Source: Gentiana macrophylla
Taxonomy: Eukaryota; Streptophyta; Magnoliopsida; Gentianales; Gentianaceae
Reading direction: 5' to 3'
Assembly: GCA_026214975.1 (NCBI GenBank)
Contig: CM047805.1
Location: forward strand, 5,394,001 to 5,458,000
Length of the DNA: 64,000 nt
Shown: piece after piece, positions 32,641 to 42,699 of the stretch
Layout of the letters: every line of letters starts with the position of its first letter
Position numbering within the stretch: position 1 is the first letter of the stretch
Position numbers and translations under genes: made by a program
Notes under the pieces: model-generated
The model's database searches: none
Seen by the model: only the letters and a program-made list of their open reading frames with translations
Told to the model about the DNA's origin: nothing

Positions 32641-33981
32641 GATGGTGAATATGATTATGAGGAATTGCAAGAGGTGATTTTTCACCTAGATGCCGGTCGT
32701 TCTTTCAATAGACAACCATGGCACCGGTATTTCGGGTTGGAACTCAATGGTCCAGTATTGAAACCTTCAGGGGAGGAGCCCCTAAGGATTCTTGAGTTGA
32801 AACCTCTTCCTTATAGCTTGAAATATGCTTTCATTGAAAATGATAATCTACTTCATGTTATTATTTCTTCGTCACTAACCAATGTGCAAGAAGACTTGCT
32901 ATTAAGGATACTCAGAAAGCACAAAATAGTGTTTGGACGGACCATGGCAGATATTTGAGGAATAATTCCCGAGATTTGTATTCATATGATCATTTTAAAT
33001 GAAGATGCCAAGCCATGTGCTCATCCACAATGCCGTCTAAATCCAAATATACAAGAAGTTGTCAAAAAGTAAGTCATCAAGTTATTAGAGATGGGCATTA
33101 TCTTTCTGATATCAGACAATGAGTGGGTGAGTCCTACCCAAGTAGTTCCTTAAAAAGGTCGATTCATGGTAAAGGAGAATGATAAGCACGAGTTGGTCCC
33201 AACAAGGAAAGTCACTGGATACCGCATGTGTATTCATTTTTGAAGATTGAATGAAAATACAAAGAAGGACCACTATCCACTTCCGTATATTGTCCAAATG
33301 TTGGAGCGGTTGTGTGGGCATAAATTCTATTGCTTTCTTGATGGTTATTCAGGCTATTTGCAAATATTCATAGTGGCAGGGGATAGAGAAAAGACAAATT
33401 TCACTTGTCCTTATGGGGCATTCGCTTATAAAAGAATTCCTTTCGGATTATGCAATGCACCGGCCACTTTTCAAAGATGCACGACGGTAATTTTTCCGAA
33501 ATGGTGGAGAAATTTTTGAAATTTTTTATGGATGACTTTAGCATCTTTGGGGATTCTTTTGATGAGTGCATTTCTCATCTTTGGGGATTCTTTTGATGAG
33601 TGCATTTCTCACTTAGAGTGTGTGTTGCAACGTTGTGAAGACAAGCATTTGGTCCTTAATTGGGAGAAGTGTCACTTGATGGTTTTGAATGGAATTGTTT
33701 TGAGGCATAGAATTTCTGAAAAATGTATTGAAGTTGACAAAGATAAAGTTGAAGTGATTGAAAAATTACCTCCTCCGGTTAACTTGAAGACTTTGAGAGG
33801 TTTCCTTGGGCATGTCAGTTTCTGTAGGCACTTTGTTGCGGACTTTCCTCGCATTTCCAAGCCTCTTAGTCACCTACTTGAAAAGGAGGTACCATTTGAT
33901 TTTGATGAGAAATGCACGGAGGAATTTGAAACCTTGAAGAAAACGTTGATTAGTGCACCCGTCCTTGTAGCACTAGATTGA
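32641..33981 (+). pseudogene. Athila-like reverse transcriptase
   Basis: Segments in several frames are LDAGRSFNRQPW, then after stops GYRMCIHF and LNENTKKDHYPLPYIVQML, FYCFLDGYSGYLQI, and the catalytic FFMDDF at 33522-33539, then VLQRCEDKHLVLNWEKCH and LRGFLGHVSFCRHFV. They copy the order of RT fingers, palm and thumb. A perfect 34-bp tandem duplication (33543-33576 and 33577-33610) directly after the catalytic Asp pair shifts the frame. Several stops are present upstream. Confidence 0.88.
33543..33610 (+). repeat. 34-bp tandem duplication in RT
   Basis: Two identical 34-base units start atctttggggattc. Since 34 is not a multiple of three, the frame changes after the catalytic motif. Confidence 0.92.
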
Positions 33982-34716
33982 AGTTTACCTTTTGATTTGA
34001 TGTGTGATGCAAGTTATTTGGCGGTTGGGGCCATGTTAGGCCAACATCACGAGAAAGTGCTTAAGGCGATCTATTATGCCTCTGACACTTTGAACTCCGT
34101 ACAAGTCAACTACGCAACAACCAAAAAGAAGCTATTAGTAATAGTGTTCGCACATGACAAGTTTAAGTCCTATCTCGTCGGGTCTAAAGTAATTGTTTAT
34201 ACCGATCACGCGGCTTTGAAATACATATTGAACAAGAAGGATGTCAAGCCTAGACTTCTTCGATGGATCCTCCTACTCCAAGAGTTCTTTATTGAGATTA
34301 AAGACAATAAGGGTAGTGAGAATGTCGTGCCGGACCACTTAAGTCGGATGGAATTTCGTGAAGAAATGGGAAAACGAAGAGAAATCCAAGACTATTTCCC
34401 GGATGAACAACTCATGATGGTAGATGCTCCCCCAACTATGCAAATTAGTCATGCCGGTTCTACAACGAAGGAGAGCTCACCATGGTTTGCAAACATTGTT
34501 AATTATATTTCATGTGCGTATGTTCCACCTAGTTGGACATGGCAAAAGAAGAAGAAATTCTTTAACGATTTGAAATTTTATTATTGGGAGAAACCGAACC
34601 TTTTCCGGAGGTGTTCGGATGGTATCATTAGGAGATGCATTCCCGATAATGAAATCTCGAGTATAGTCTCCTTTTTCAATAGTCATGACACCGGAGGCCA
34701 CCACGGAGGGTGGTAG
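33982..34716 (+). pseudogene. Athila-like RNase H and linker to integrase
   Basis: The RNase H has MCDASYLAVGAMLGQ (first Asp), YASDTLNSVQVNYATTKKK and VYTDHAALKY, then LLLQEFFIEIKDNKG. The position normally occupied by the catalytic Glu in the family (TEKEL) reads Lys here (TTKKKL), so the active site is damaged. A linker with DYFPDEQLM leads to the integrase zinc region near 34660-34810. Confidence 0.85.
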
Positions 34717-35768
34717 ACCGCATACAAAGTAATACAATGTGAATTTTATTGGCCTACACTTTACAAAGACGCACATCGTTTTGCACGCTCTTGTGTTGCA
34801 TGCCAAAAGTGGGCAAATGTGTCAAAGAAACATGAGATGACCCTCCAACTTATTTTTGAGTGTGAACTATTTGATGTGTGGGGCATCGACTTCATGGGCC
34901 CATTCCCCCAATCATTCAGTAACAAATTTATTTTAGTGATGGTTGATTATGTTTCCAAATAGGTTGAGGCTCAAGCCTACCCCACTAATGATGCTATGGT
35001 AGTGTTGAATTTTTTGAAAAATAACATCTTCACAAGATTTTGTACTCCTAGAGCTATCATTAGTGATTGGGGATCGTATTTTTGTAATCGACCATTCACT
35101 AAACTTTTTGAAAATTACGGCGTGAAACACAAGGTAGGCACACCGTACCACCCACAAACAAGTGGGAAAGTTGAAGTGTCAAACCGGGAGGTGAAGCGGA
35201 TCATTGAAAAAACGGTTGTCACTAACCGTAAGAATTGTTCGGTGAAGCTTGATGATGCACTATGGGCATACCGCACGGCTTTTAAAACACCTATAGTTTG
35301 TTCACAATATAAACTAGTTTTTTGCAAGTCTTGTCATTTACCCATTGAATTGGAGAACCGAGCTTGCTGGGCAATCAAGTTTCTCAACTTTGACCTCGAG
35401 CTTGTTGGCGATCATAGGATGCTCCAACTCATTGAGCTTGATGAGTTTTGCCTTGATGCATATAAAAACGCCAAAATTTACAAGGAATGAACCAAGTAAT
35501 TTCATGACCGGGAGATCTTTGATTAGAGTTCCATGTGAATGATAAAGTGCTCTTGTATAACTCACGTTTGAGATTGTTTCCTGGCAAAGTTACCAAGTGG
35601 ACTGGCCCATTTGTTGTTATGAAGACACATGCATCCGGAGCGGTCGAACTAAGTGTTGGAAAGACCGTATTTGTAGCTAACGGTCAACGAGTTAAGCTTT
35701 TCATTGAAGAAGAGGGCATGCCTCAAGAGGAGGAGGTTATGTTCCTCGAAGACCCTCCATCTGATTAA
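34717..35768 (+). pseudogene. Athila-like integrase
   Basis: A zinc-binding HHCC region (HDTGGHHGGW, then SCVACQKW) is followed by the core with WGIDFMGPFP (first Asp), IISDWGSYF (second Asp) and TSGKVEVSNREVK (Glu). The C-terminal region LFPGKVTKWTGPFVV with AVELSV and VANGQRVK is the GPF-type module. Stops occur near 34714 and 34963, and a break near 35490-35535. It would insert the element's cDNA. Confidence 0.88.
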
Positions 35769-36752
35769 AGGATTGTGAAGTCTAGCTATAGACTATAAAT
35801 TTAGCAACTAACGGGTACTATCTTTCTACTATTCCATGAGCATGATCGTTTGGTTGGTGTAGAATGCTTAAGTTGCTATGTGCTTATGTGGTAGTATTAG
35901 TGGTTCTTGTCACGATAATCTGTATAATTCCATTTTTTCTACGTATAATCCCGTCGAGCAAACAATGTTAAACAAAATTGCTACCGGGAGGCTGCCCGTA
36001 TTTTCAATTAATTTTGAGTCATTACATGTCTAGTCGAGTTTAGTGAACGACAATATGAACTTGGAACCCAAAATAGGATGGTTTGGACTCAGAAGTATAA
36101 TTGGCCAGCGCCAATTGGCGTGGGCCTATGCCAATTTTAAATGGAAGATCAGAAGTGTTAGGATGAAAATTTGTCTCACGCCAATATCTAATGGCATGCG
36201 CCATTTTTGAAAAAAATGTTACTGTAGCAATATAGAGAGTTGGCCATGTAAATGGCGTGAGCCAATAAATGCTGGCGTGTGCCAATTGAGGGACCTGAGT
36301 AAACGGCGTGCGCCAATCGAGCAGGTTTTGAAAGGTTAATCGGTTCCTCTTCTTTCTCTATCCCAATAACTCCCATAACACTTCGATTTTCACCCTTTTC
36401 TCTTCCACAATTCCACCATTTTTCACCACTAATACCCTTTTTCTCTTCATTCCTTCATTCTCCATCTTCACCACTTCAATTTCACACTACATTCCTTGCT
36501 TCATTCATTGGGAGAGGGAAACCACCCTTCTTATAAGGAGGTTACTCTCATCTTTTTCCGGTGCTCTCACCATATTTTCCGGCCATCCATCCTAATTTCT
36601 GGCAGTGTCATCACAATTAACAAGGTAATTTGGCTAGTCCTCTTTGTTTCAATATTTTTTTTAAATTATTGTGTTGTGTTGTTGTATTGAAACCGGAGGA
36701 TGGGCTTTGAATTTATTGTTGGATTGTTGTTGTGTTGACCACCACCTTAGCC
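35769..36752 (+). other. Post-pol region with dyad cluster 3 and CT-rich leader
   Basis: It includes a ccgggaggctgcccg block near 35980, a dyad cluster (36100-36315) and a pyrimidine-rich stretch (36360-36500) that leads to the first third-ORF. Dyad copies include attggcgtgggcc, atggcatgcgcca, atggcgtgagcca, ctggcgtgtgcca and acggcgtgcgcca. Confidence 0.65.
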
Positions 36753-38437
36753 ATGTCTAAATCTTCATCTTGTCGCAATAATCGTAAGTGTGTGGCTTCT
36801 AAGAAGAGAAAAACCAATGATTCACCTAGTCCTACTCCTAGTGTTCGGTCCCGTAATCTTAGGAACTCTGAGAAGGCAGTATCTTTTCGTAGAAACCCCA
36901 GTAAGACTGCCATTGCACGTTTTCAGAAATACTTTGGCAATCGTTCTCTTCATTTTGAGCGTGCTATCGATTTCAAGTCGGTTAGTCCAAATATTTTTGA
37001 TATTATTCAGAAGCTGAAGCGGGAAATCTTGGCCGAGAACCGCTCTTCTGTTGTTAACGGTACCGTGGTAGCAGAGTTTTACTCTGTACTTTCTGAGGCT
37101 CCATCTGTGGAAAGAGTTGAGTCATTATCCGTTCGTACAATAAGTGTTCCTTTTTCCCTGCTGTCTTTAATGAGTTCTTTGGTATCCCTGAGATCCCTTT
37201 AGATACCACTTATACTAGAGTTTGGGGGCTTGATCAGAAGCCAACTTGCAGTTGAGGGCTATGGTAGCTCAGAGGGCTCTTTATCCTGATGCCACTTGGC
37301 AAGACAAAAGATTTAAGTTCGGTGGGGCTACTAAGGATGTGCGAGTTATGAAACATCTTGTAGGTCACAACATCATTCCGTCCCATCATATTAGTGCTTT
37401 CACCTATAAAGAGGCTTATCCCGTCCATGCTATCTTTTCCGACATGCCTGTTGATGTTGGACATTTATTTTTCGAAAGGCTGTCGAGTTCTCTTTCCATC
37501 GTCGTAAGGACAGTAACATGCCTTTTCCATGTCTGATTTCTGCTCTCTGTGATCTTTCCAAGGTTAAAAGTCTACCTGGTGATGCTATGTTTCCTCCGGC
37601 TAATATTTGGATTGGCCCAAACATCTCTGAGTCAATGCCTGCCACACCTGCTCCTTCCTCAGTCATCCCTGGCTCCTCTCAGGACATTCCTTCTTTCGGT
37701 GCCCCTTCTTCGTGTCCGCTTGATCCTTCATTTGTTCAGTCTTCATACATTCAGGATCCTGTTGTGAGGGCTAGGTTAGACTTTCTTGTGTCTAAGATGA
37801 CCATCATTCGAGGTGGAAAGGTAGCCATGAACGCAAACATGTTGTTAGGTTTTGAGCACCAACGAGAGTGGTGCAATGATCTGCGTGTAAGACTCAGAGG
37901 CCAGCGTGCATACTACTATAGCTTGTGCACCGCCACTTTGGTTTGAAGTCATCGACTTTGACTCTGTCGAGCTACACCTTATACCTTACCCGCTTCGATC
38001 CCTGTTGTACCTATCCCTACACCCCATCAAGCCCCATCTAGGACTTCCCGTCGTACCATGGTTTCGGGTGGTGTTTCTGGTTTACCTTCTGCGGGTACAG
38101 ATTTTGGGAGTGCTCCTTCTTCAGTGTCCTCAATCAGTGCTGGTTTTAGTGGGTTAGATTTGGATGGTTCGGTGATTACATCATCAGTTGGAGCCGATGC
38201 TAGTAGTTCGAGTTTCCAGGTTTTACTTTCGGCTGCTTTGCCTCCCATCCAGATGATGTCAAATCCTTATGCAGCTGAGTACCAGGGAGCTGGTCTGCTA
38301 AGCCCCGTGAGTTTTGCTCCGATCAGCTGAGTTACTGCTGCAGATTCTGAGATAGTGGATGTGGAAGAGCATGATGTGACACTTCCTGAGAGTTCTGCTG
38401 GTTTTCACATTGTTCCTACTTCCCGTTCTAATGTTTG
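36753..38437 (+). pseudogene. Third ORF, copy A (plant transposon-protein / Athila env-like type)
   Basis: From an ATG at 36753 the protein begins MSKSSSCRNNRK with a basic KKRK region. It has ARFQKYFGNRSLHFERAI, VVAEFYSVLSE and, in other frames, FNEFFGIPEIPLDTTY, LYPDATWQDKRF and MPFPCLISALCDL. This is the order of the 'putative plant transposon protein' domain found downstream of pol in Athila elements. Later Ser/Pro-rich text extends to about 38437. At least two frameshifts are present (near 37150 and 37520). Function is unknown; an envelope-like role has been proposed for the position, but I see no clear signal peptide. Confidence 0.7.
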
Positions 38438-39190
38438 ATCCAGTTCATGTTGTTCACTAGACTTTTCTTTGTTTTGTTTTGGCTAGCCGCCTGTGGCCTA
38501 GACTTTTTTTTATTATTTTCATTTTTGGATTTGTACTACTTGGGTGTTGCTTGTGTGCTACTTTGATAACTTGTGTTGTGGACTACTTGTGAGACTTGTT
38601 GCATTTGGTTTACTTAATACTAGTATGTGTGATTGTGTGATTTTATGAAACATGTTAGCATAAATTCATCGTTCAAATGCAATAGCCCTGATGTATGTTG
38701 TCGCACTATTTGTGCATAGCTTATTGATTAGTGGTAATTGCACCTCTTTTGTGGCTGGACAATCTTTGGCTGCTGTTTCATTTTCTAGACATACTGGCTT
38801 ACGCCATATATGGTTGGCATCCGCCAATGGTCTTCTCTGATCGTTTGGAATGCACTACCCTCAATTGGCGTGCACCATTGTGGTCTTTAACACACACACA
38901 ACACTTAATACACAAACAGCGTGCACCAACTGACATGATCTGACCATCTACGCCACTTCAATCATAGAAGCCTAGGGAATCATTTTTTAGACTTGGCACA
39001 CGCCATTCCCTACTGGAGCACTCCAATTGCCATTTTTCTGCCACGGAAGACACATGACTACACCCGATCCTTTTTCCCTAATATTTATTTTCCATAATTT
39101 CACTCATAAAACCCTACTTTTCTCCCATGTTTTCTTCCATACTCATCACTTGCCCCTCCTCCACCTGCCCCTCCCTTTCCTACGTATCTT
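38438..39190 (+). other. Spacer with dyad cluster 4 and CT-rich leader
   Basis: A T-rich spacer is followed by dyads near 38795-38815, 38868-38880 and 38994-39010 (for example ttggcatccgcca, ttggcgtgcacca, ttggcacacgcca), then a pyrimidine-rich stretch (39060-39200). The order is the same as at 36100-36500 before copy A. Confidence 0.65.
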
Positions 39191-39199
39191 TCACCATGT

Positions 39200-40038
39200 C
39201 TTCTTCCCACGATGTTCCGGTGATGTTTTTTTGATATTGCTTTTGTTGGTGCTCACACCCACTTCATTGAGCACTTCAATCGTCGCCCGATTCGTATTGA
39301 AAGGGGCTTGAACCTGAAAAAGATCGATGAGTACTCTAAGTCCTACATTGAGTGGGGTGGTTGGGAGAAATTGGTTGGAGCACCACGCGGGCATGTCAAT
39401 GAGACCATGGTTTATGAGTTTTACTTTGTTTTAGCTTATACTAGAGCTGAGGAGGCTAACACTTATGTCTTGGTACATAGGCTTAATGTACCTTTCACCT
39501 CCACCGCTATCAACGCCGTATTCTCCATCTCCACTCGTCAGCACTCCTGCATCGTTGTTATGAGTACCAGTGGGATCTTGACAATTTTAGTAAGATGGTG
39601 TGCAAGTTAACTGCGGCCATAGCTTCACTTTTCCTAGGCAAGGAGGGACCCAATGCTGATTACTCGGTTTCTGCTTTATCCCCAGATGCTAGGGCGTGGA
39701 AACGTTTCATCAACTATCGCATCTTCCCTACTAAAAATTTTGAAGAGATGACTGACAACGAGTTGCTGCTACTCAACACCATCAAGGTTGGCATGCACAT
39801 CGATTGGTGTGTTTTGATCCACCGTTATGCTATCACCTATGCTATCGCCATCTTCCCTCTCCTGCCCATTCCCTTCGCTTGGGTCTTCTCTCACATGTGC
39901 ACCCACGCTGCCAGAGTTCATTCCCTTCATGGTGACGAGTACTTCCCGAGTCGAGTTACTCATCGTGGTCTTGTCCATGTCGCTTTGCCCGGTGCTTGCT
40001 CCTCCTCTGAGGCCTCATCTGATTCTGATGACGAGTAA
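39200..40038 (+). pseudogene. Third ORF, copy B (same family as copy A)
   Basis: The reading HFIEHFNRRPIRIERGLNL, then ETMVYEFYFVLAYT, LNVPFTSTAIN and, after a frameshift near 39600, SALSPDARAWKRFINYRIFP and LLLNTIKVGMHID parallels copy A segment by segment (FGNRSLHFERAI / FNRRPIRIERGL; VVAEFYSVL / MVYEFYFVL). It ends with an acidic tail EASSDSDDE at 40038. Copies A and B are clearly diverged, so the duplication is old or each copy derives from a different element. Confidence 0.65.
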
Positions 40039-40438
40039 CTACGTTGTTTCCATGGTTGATGTGATTGGCTCAGTTGTGTTCTCTTATCTATGTCCTAGTA
40101 TTGGCTTCGTAATAATTGTATGCAAACATTTCTTTCATCCTTTTGAAGTTGTTGTAGTATGTTTCCATTTGGTTTTCACTGTTGCACTTGAGGGCTGTAT
40201 GCTTTCACTCTATGGCTATTTCTAGTTATTATCTTGATTGCATCTGTGGTACGCTCCTTCTTTCGTGATGCTTAATTCCGGATTTTTCCCCATGCATGCA
40301 ATCCCCCTTGTTGGATTGAGTCCCTGCCCAATTGGCTTACACCAATTTTGGTTGGCGTGCACCAATGTCCTTTTCCAAGAACATTGGTGTGCGCCATTTG
40401 TACAGTGGAACTCTCAGTATTGCTATAGTATTAGTGGT
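40039..40438 (+). other. End of the Athila-like sequence with dyad cluster 5
   Basis: This is T-rich spacer. Dyads lie at about 40331-40345, 40355-40367 and 40383-40396 (attggcttacacca, ttggcgtgcacca, attggtgtgcgcca). No ORF, polypurine tract or 3' LTR follows. The element's similarity ends near 40438. Confidence 0.55.
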
Positions 40439-42699
40439 GCATCCTCGAGAATTATTAGAAGTTCTCCCATGAGAGTTGGATTCGGACTCCTAAATTTCTT
40501 GTCGTCAAATCCCCACTTCACTGGGCTTCGTTCTACTCTTGGCACCAGCCTCAGAGTCTAGTCTAATGCCACTATCTAGCAGACAACGAAAAGAACCTTC
40601 TTTCGGAAAAAGGTGGGAGAGGCCCCAAACCCACCGAGGGCTTGGAAGGTCTAAGAGATTAAGGCAAATAGTCGAATGGTTAGGTTCAAGAAATAGCACA
40701 TTCCTAGCATTTCTTGCTCATGGAGCTACATACCGGAAAAAAATGATTTCTTACGCTCGGTCATGAAACTCTTTTTTTGTTCAAGATCCAAAATTTATTA
40801 GGGTGTGGAATCACCCCTTCATTTTCTCTTTGACTCGCATTTCTGGGATTGAGGACAAGCTTCTAGGCTAATGTTGTGGGAGTCGCAAAAGCTTTCGCGC
40901 AGCTCAATCTGTTTCTTCTTGCCTTTAAACAGATTATAATCTAAATAGTTCTAGTTGGACCTTATTTGCCCGTCGATTTTATCCCCGATTCATAACCTGA
41001 CAGTTTCTCTGGCCCTATCCTAGTTGGGGCTAAAACTCCGTAAGCATGCTTCTAAAACACTAGGTATTATCTTGAAGGCGGTAAGAGAGGGATTTGTGAG
41101 CTCATCCGACAATCCTTCCCCCCGCATGAAGCCGAGGAAATTCTCAATATACATTTGCCTTCCAAATACCCATTGTTCGTGGTCTTGCAATGAATACTGT
41201 GGATCATCCTCATGGATACCCATTCTTCACCGGACTTTCAGATTTATCACATCAATGGTAGAATGATAGATCATCAAAAACTGATTGAGTTGTTGAATCT
41301 TGCTATATCAATTGTTTTCTAATCGTTCTGCAGCGCGTTTTAAACTCTTTAGTAAAAGAGAATCTAAAGATCTTCATTTTTATTTTTAATTCCATTCTAT
41401 TCGAATTAACCTTTTCTTATTAGCCAATAAAAAATTCCATGGCTTTCTATGCTTATTCGAATATTAAATAAGATATTCCAATCAAATAAATCATTTTAAA
41501 TCCAAAGAGTAGGACTGGTAGGGCTTTCCCAGTAACCGATGAGCTGAAACTTCGACATGGACGTTTTCCCGAGATTTTTAGTGCCGTGGTTGAAAGTCAA
41601 TCATTGTGGATTTCTTGTCTGTAGTATAATAATAATATACCTTTAAGATCTCGATCCACTTACAAGAATCACCTGTGGCCTTCGTCTCGGTAGGTTTATT
41701 TTTTTTCCCAAAGAGGAATTTTAGCGACAGCGCAGCCGAGTTGAGTGGCTTACATACATGGATAGGAATTCCAACAAGCTACCACTACATCCATTTCATT
41801 AGTAATTGCTGATATAACAATACCGAAGATATGGCTAGTTCACTCGCTGAGTCTGTATGCTTCCCAGGTGAGTGGTAGGCATCCAAGCGAACATTCCTAT
41901 GTGATCCTACCAGATGAGCTAGCTGAGCCAGAGAATGAATTAACAACCTCCATACAACTCCATGTTCTTGTCGCTGCAGCTCTTGTCATATCCGTTGTTG
42001 GTGTAAGTGTTTATGGTCTTTTTTGCGGAATTCAAAAACAAACATCAACTATAACCCCAAATGAACCAAATTCTGGAAGACTTTTACTGAATCTCAAGGG
42101 ATGACTACAATGAGAGGGAAAAGACTCTCTCCCGTTATTGCGAGATTCAGGGGATTTTACATCGCCCCTATTGGGAGACTTGAAGCTCGATCGCATCCTC
42201 AAGAATTATTAGAAGTTCCTGCTCGATTCGTAGCTGTCGTATGTCGTCTATTCGTGACCCAATTTAGGTTAACCATTAGTACCGGGGTCCCACCGTGTGG
42301 CTTTTGTCCGTCTGAGGATACCGCTAAAAAAGACTGAACATGTGGTAGGATCCGAATGAATTCTGCTTTCATTTCCCCAGTATGGAGCACTGAGTTACTT
42401 ACATTATGATTTTTTGTAGGCTGACTATAATGCTCATCATCCGTCGACTCCCCCAGGTCGTTTGTAGCGAACGAGCGAAGTACCGTAGTGAGTTCTTAGT
42501 TCCCCTGCTCATCAAAAAGAAAATGAAAAAGAGCACTTTCCCTATGTCGTGTCGAATTAGCCTCGAAAAAAGCTTGACCGAAATGACCTTGCCCAATAGG
42601 GAAATCCCAATTTAATGGGCCTTTCAATACAATCAAATAGAAAGGCCCAAGGGCGCCATATTCTAGGAGCCCCTTTTGTTTATCATTATTTCAATGGAT
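40439..42699. other. Organelle-like DNA, no recognised gene
   Basis: Composition and style match mitochondrial spacer DNA. A 26-bp word starting gcatcctc occurs at 40439-40464 and again, with one change, at 42193-42218. Short readings exist (40539-40766, 41020-41223 minus, 41868-42104, 42101-42337) but match no family I know. The one at 41868-42104 has a hydrophobic stretch (VLVAAALVISVVGVSVYGL). Confidence 0.4.
41868..42104 (+). CDS. Hypothetical reading with one membrane segment
   Basis: This 78-codon reading begins MSGRHPSEHSYVILPDELAE. One hydrophobic segment of about 20 residues lies near residues 33-52. It overlaps the next short reading by ATGA-type spacing (42101). I do not recognise it. 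It lies within presumed organelle DNA, has no visible promoter, and may be a chance reading; it is listed only because it is the most protein-like stretch in this block. Confidence 0.2.
   Translation: MSGRHPSEHSYVILPDELAEPENELTTSIQLHVLVAAALVISVVGVSVYGLFCGIQKQTSTITPNEPNSGRLLLNLKG

Larger units (their letters stand above)
14949..40438 (+). mobile_element. Athila-like Ty3-gypsy element, nested and 3'-truncated
   Basis: In order the element has a 5' LTR (14949-16488), tRNA-Asp primer site, gag, protease, RT, RNase H, integrase with a C-terminal GPF-type region, then two related third ORFs. Two insertions (17743-28881 and 29485-31181) interrupt gag. Removing them and one TSD copy each leaves gag continuous. 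No 3' LTR is present; about 400 bases after the last ORF the sequence changes to organelle-like DNA. Many stops and frameshifts make it inactive. Family assignment rests on the primer site, the gag motif HLHQFEELCNTAKSQG, the protease region and the post-pol ORFs. Confidence 0.88.

Noticed and set aside
36100..36320. CRISPR-like array from the repeated dyad
   Set aside because: Units are short, irregularly spaced, found in both orientations and in coding DNA; the host is a plant.
40331..40438. Start of the missing 3' LTR of the Athila-like element
   Set aside because: The dyads resemble those of the 5' LTR, but the 300 bases before them do not match the start of that LTR and no polypurine tract is present.
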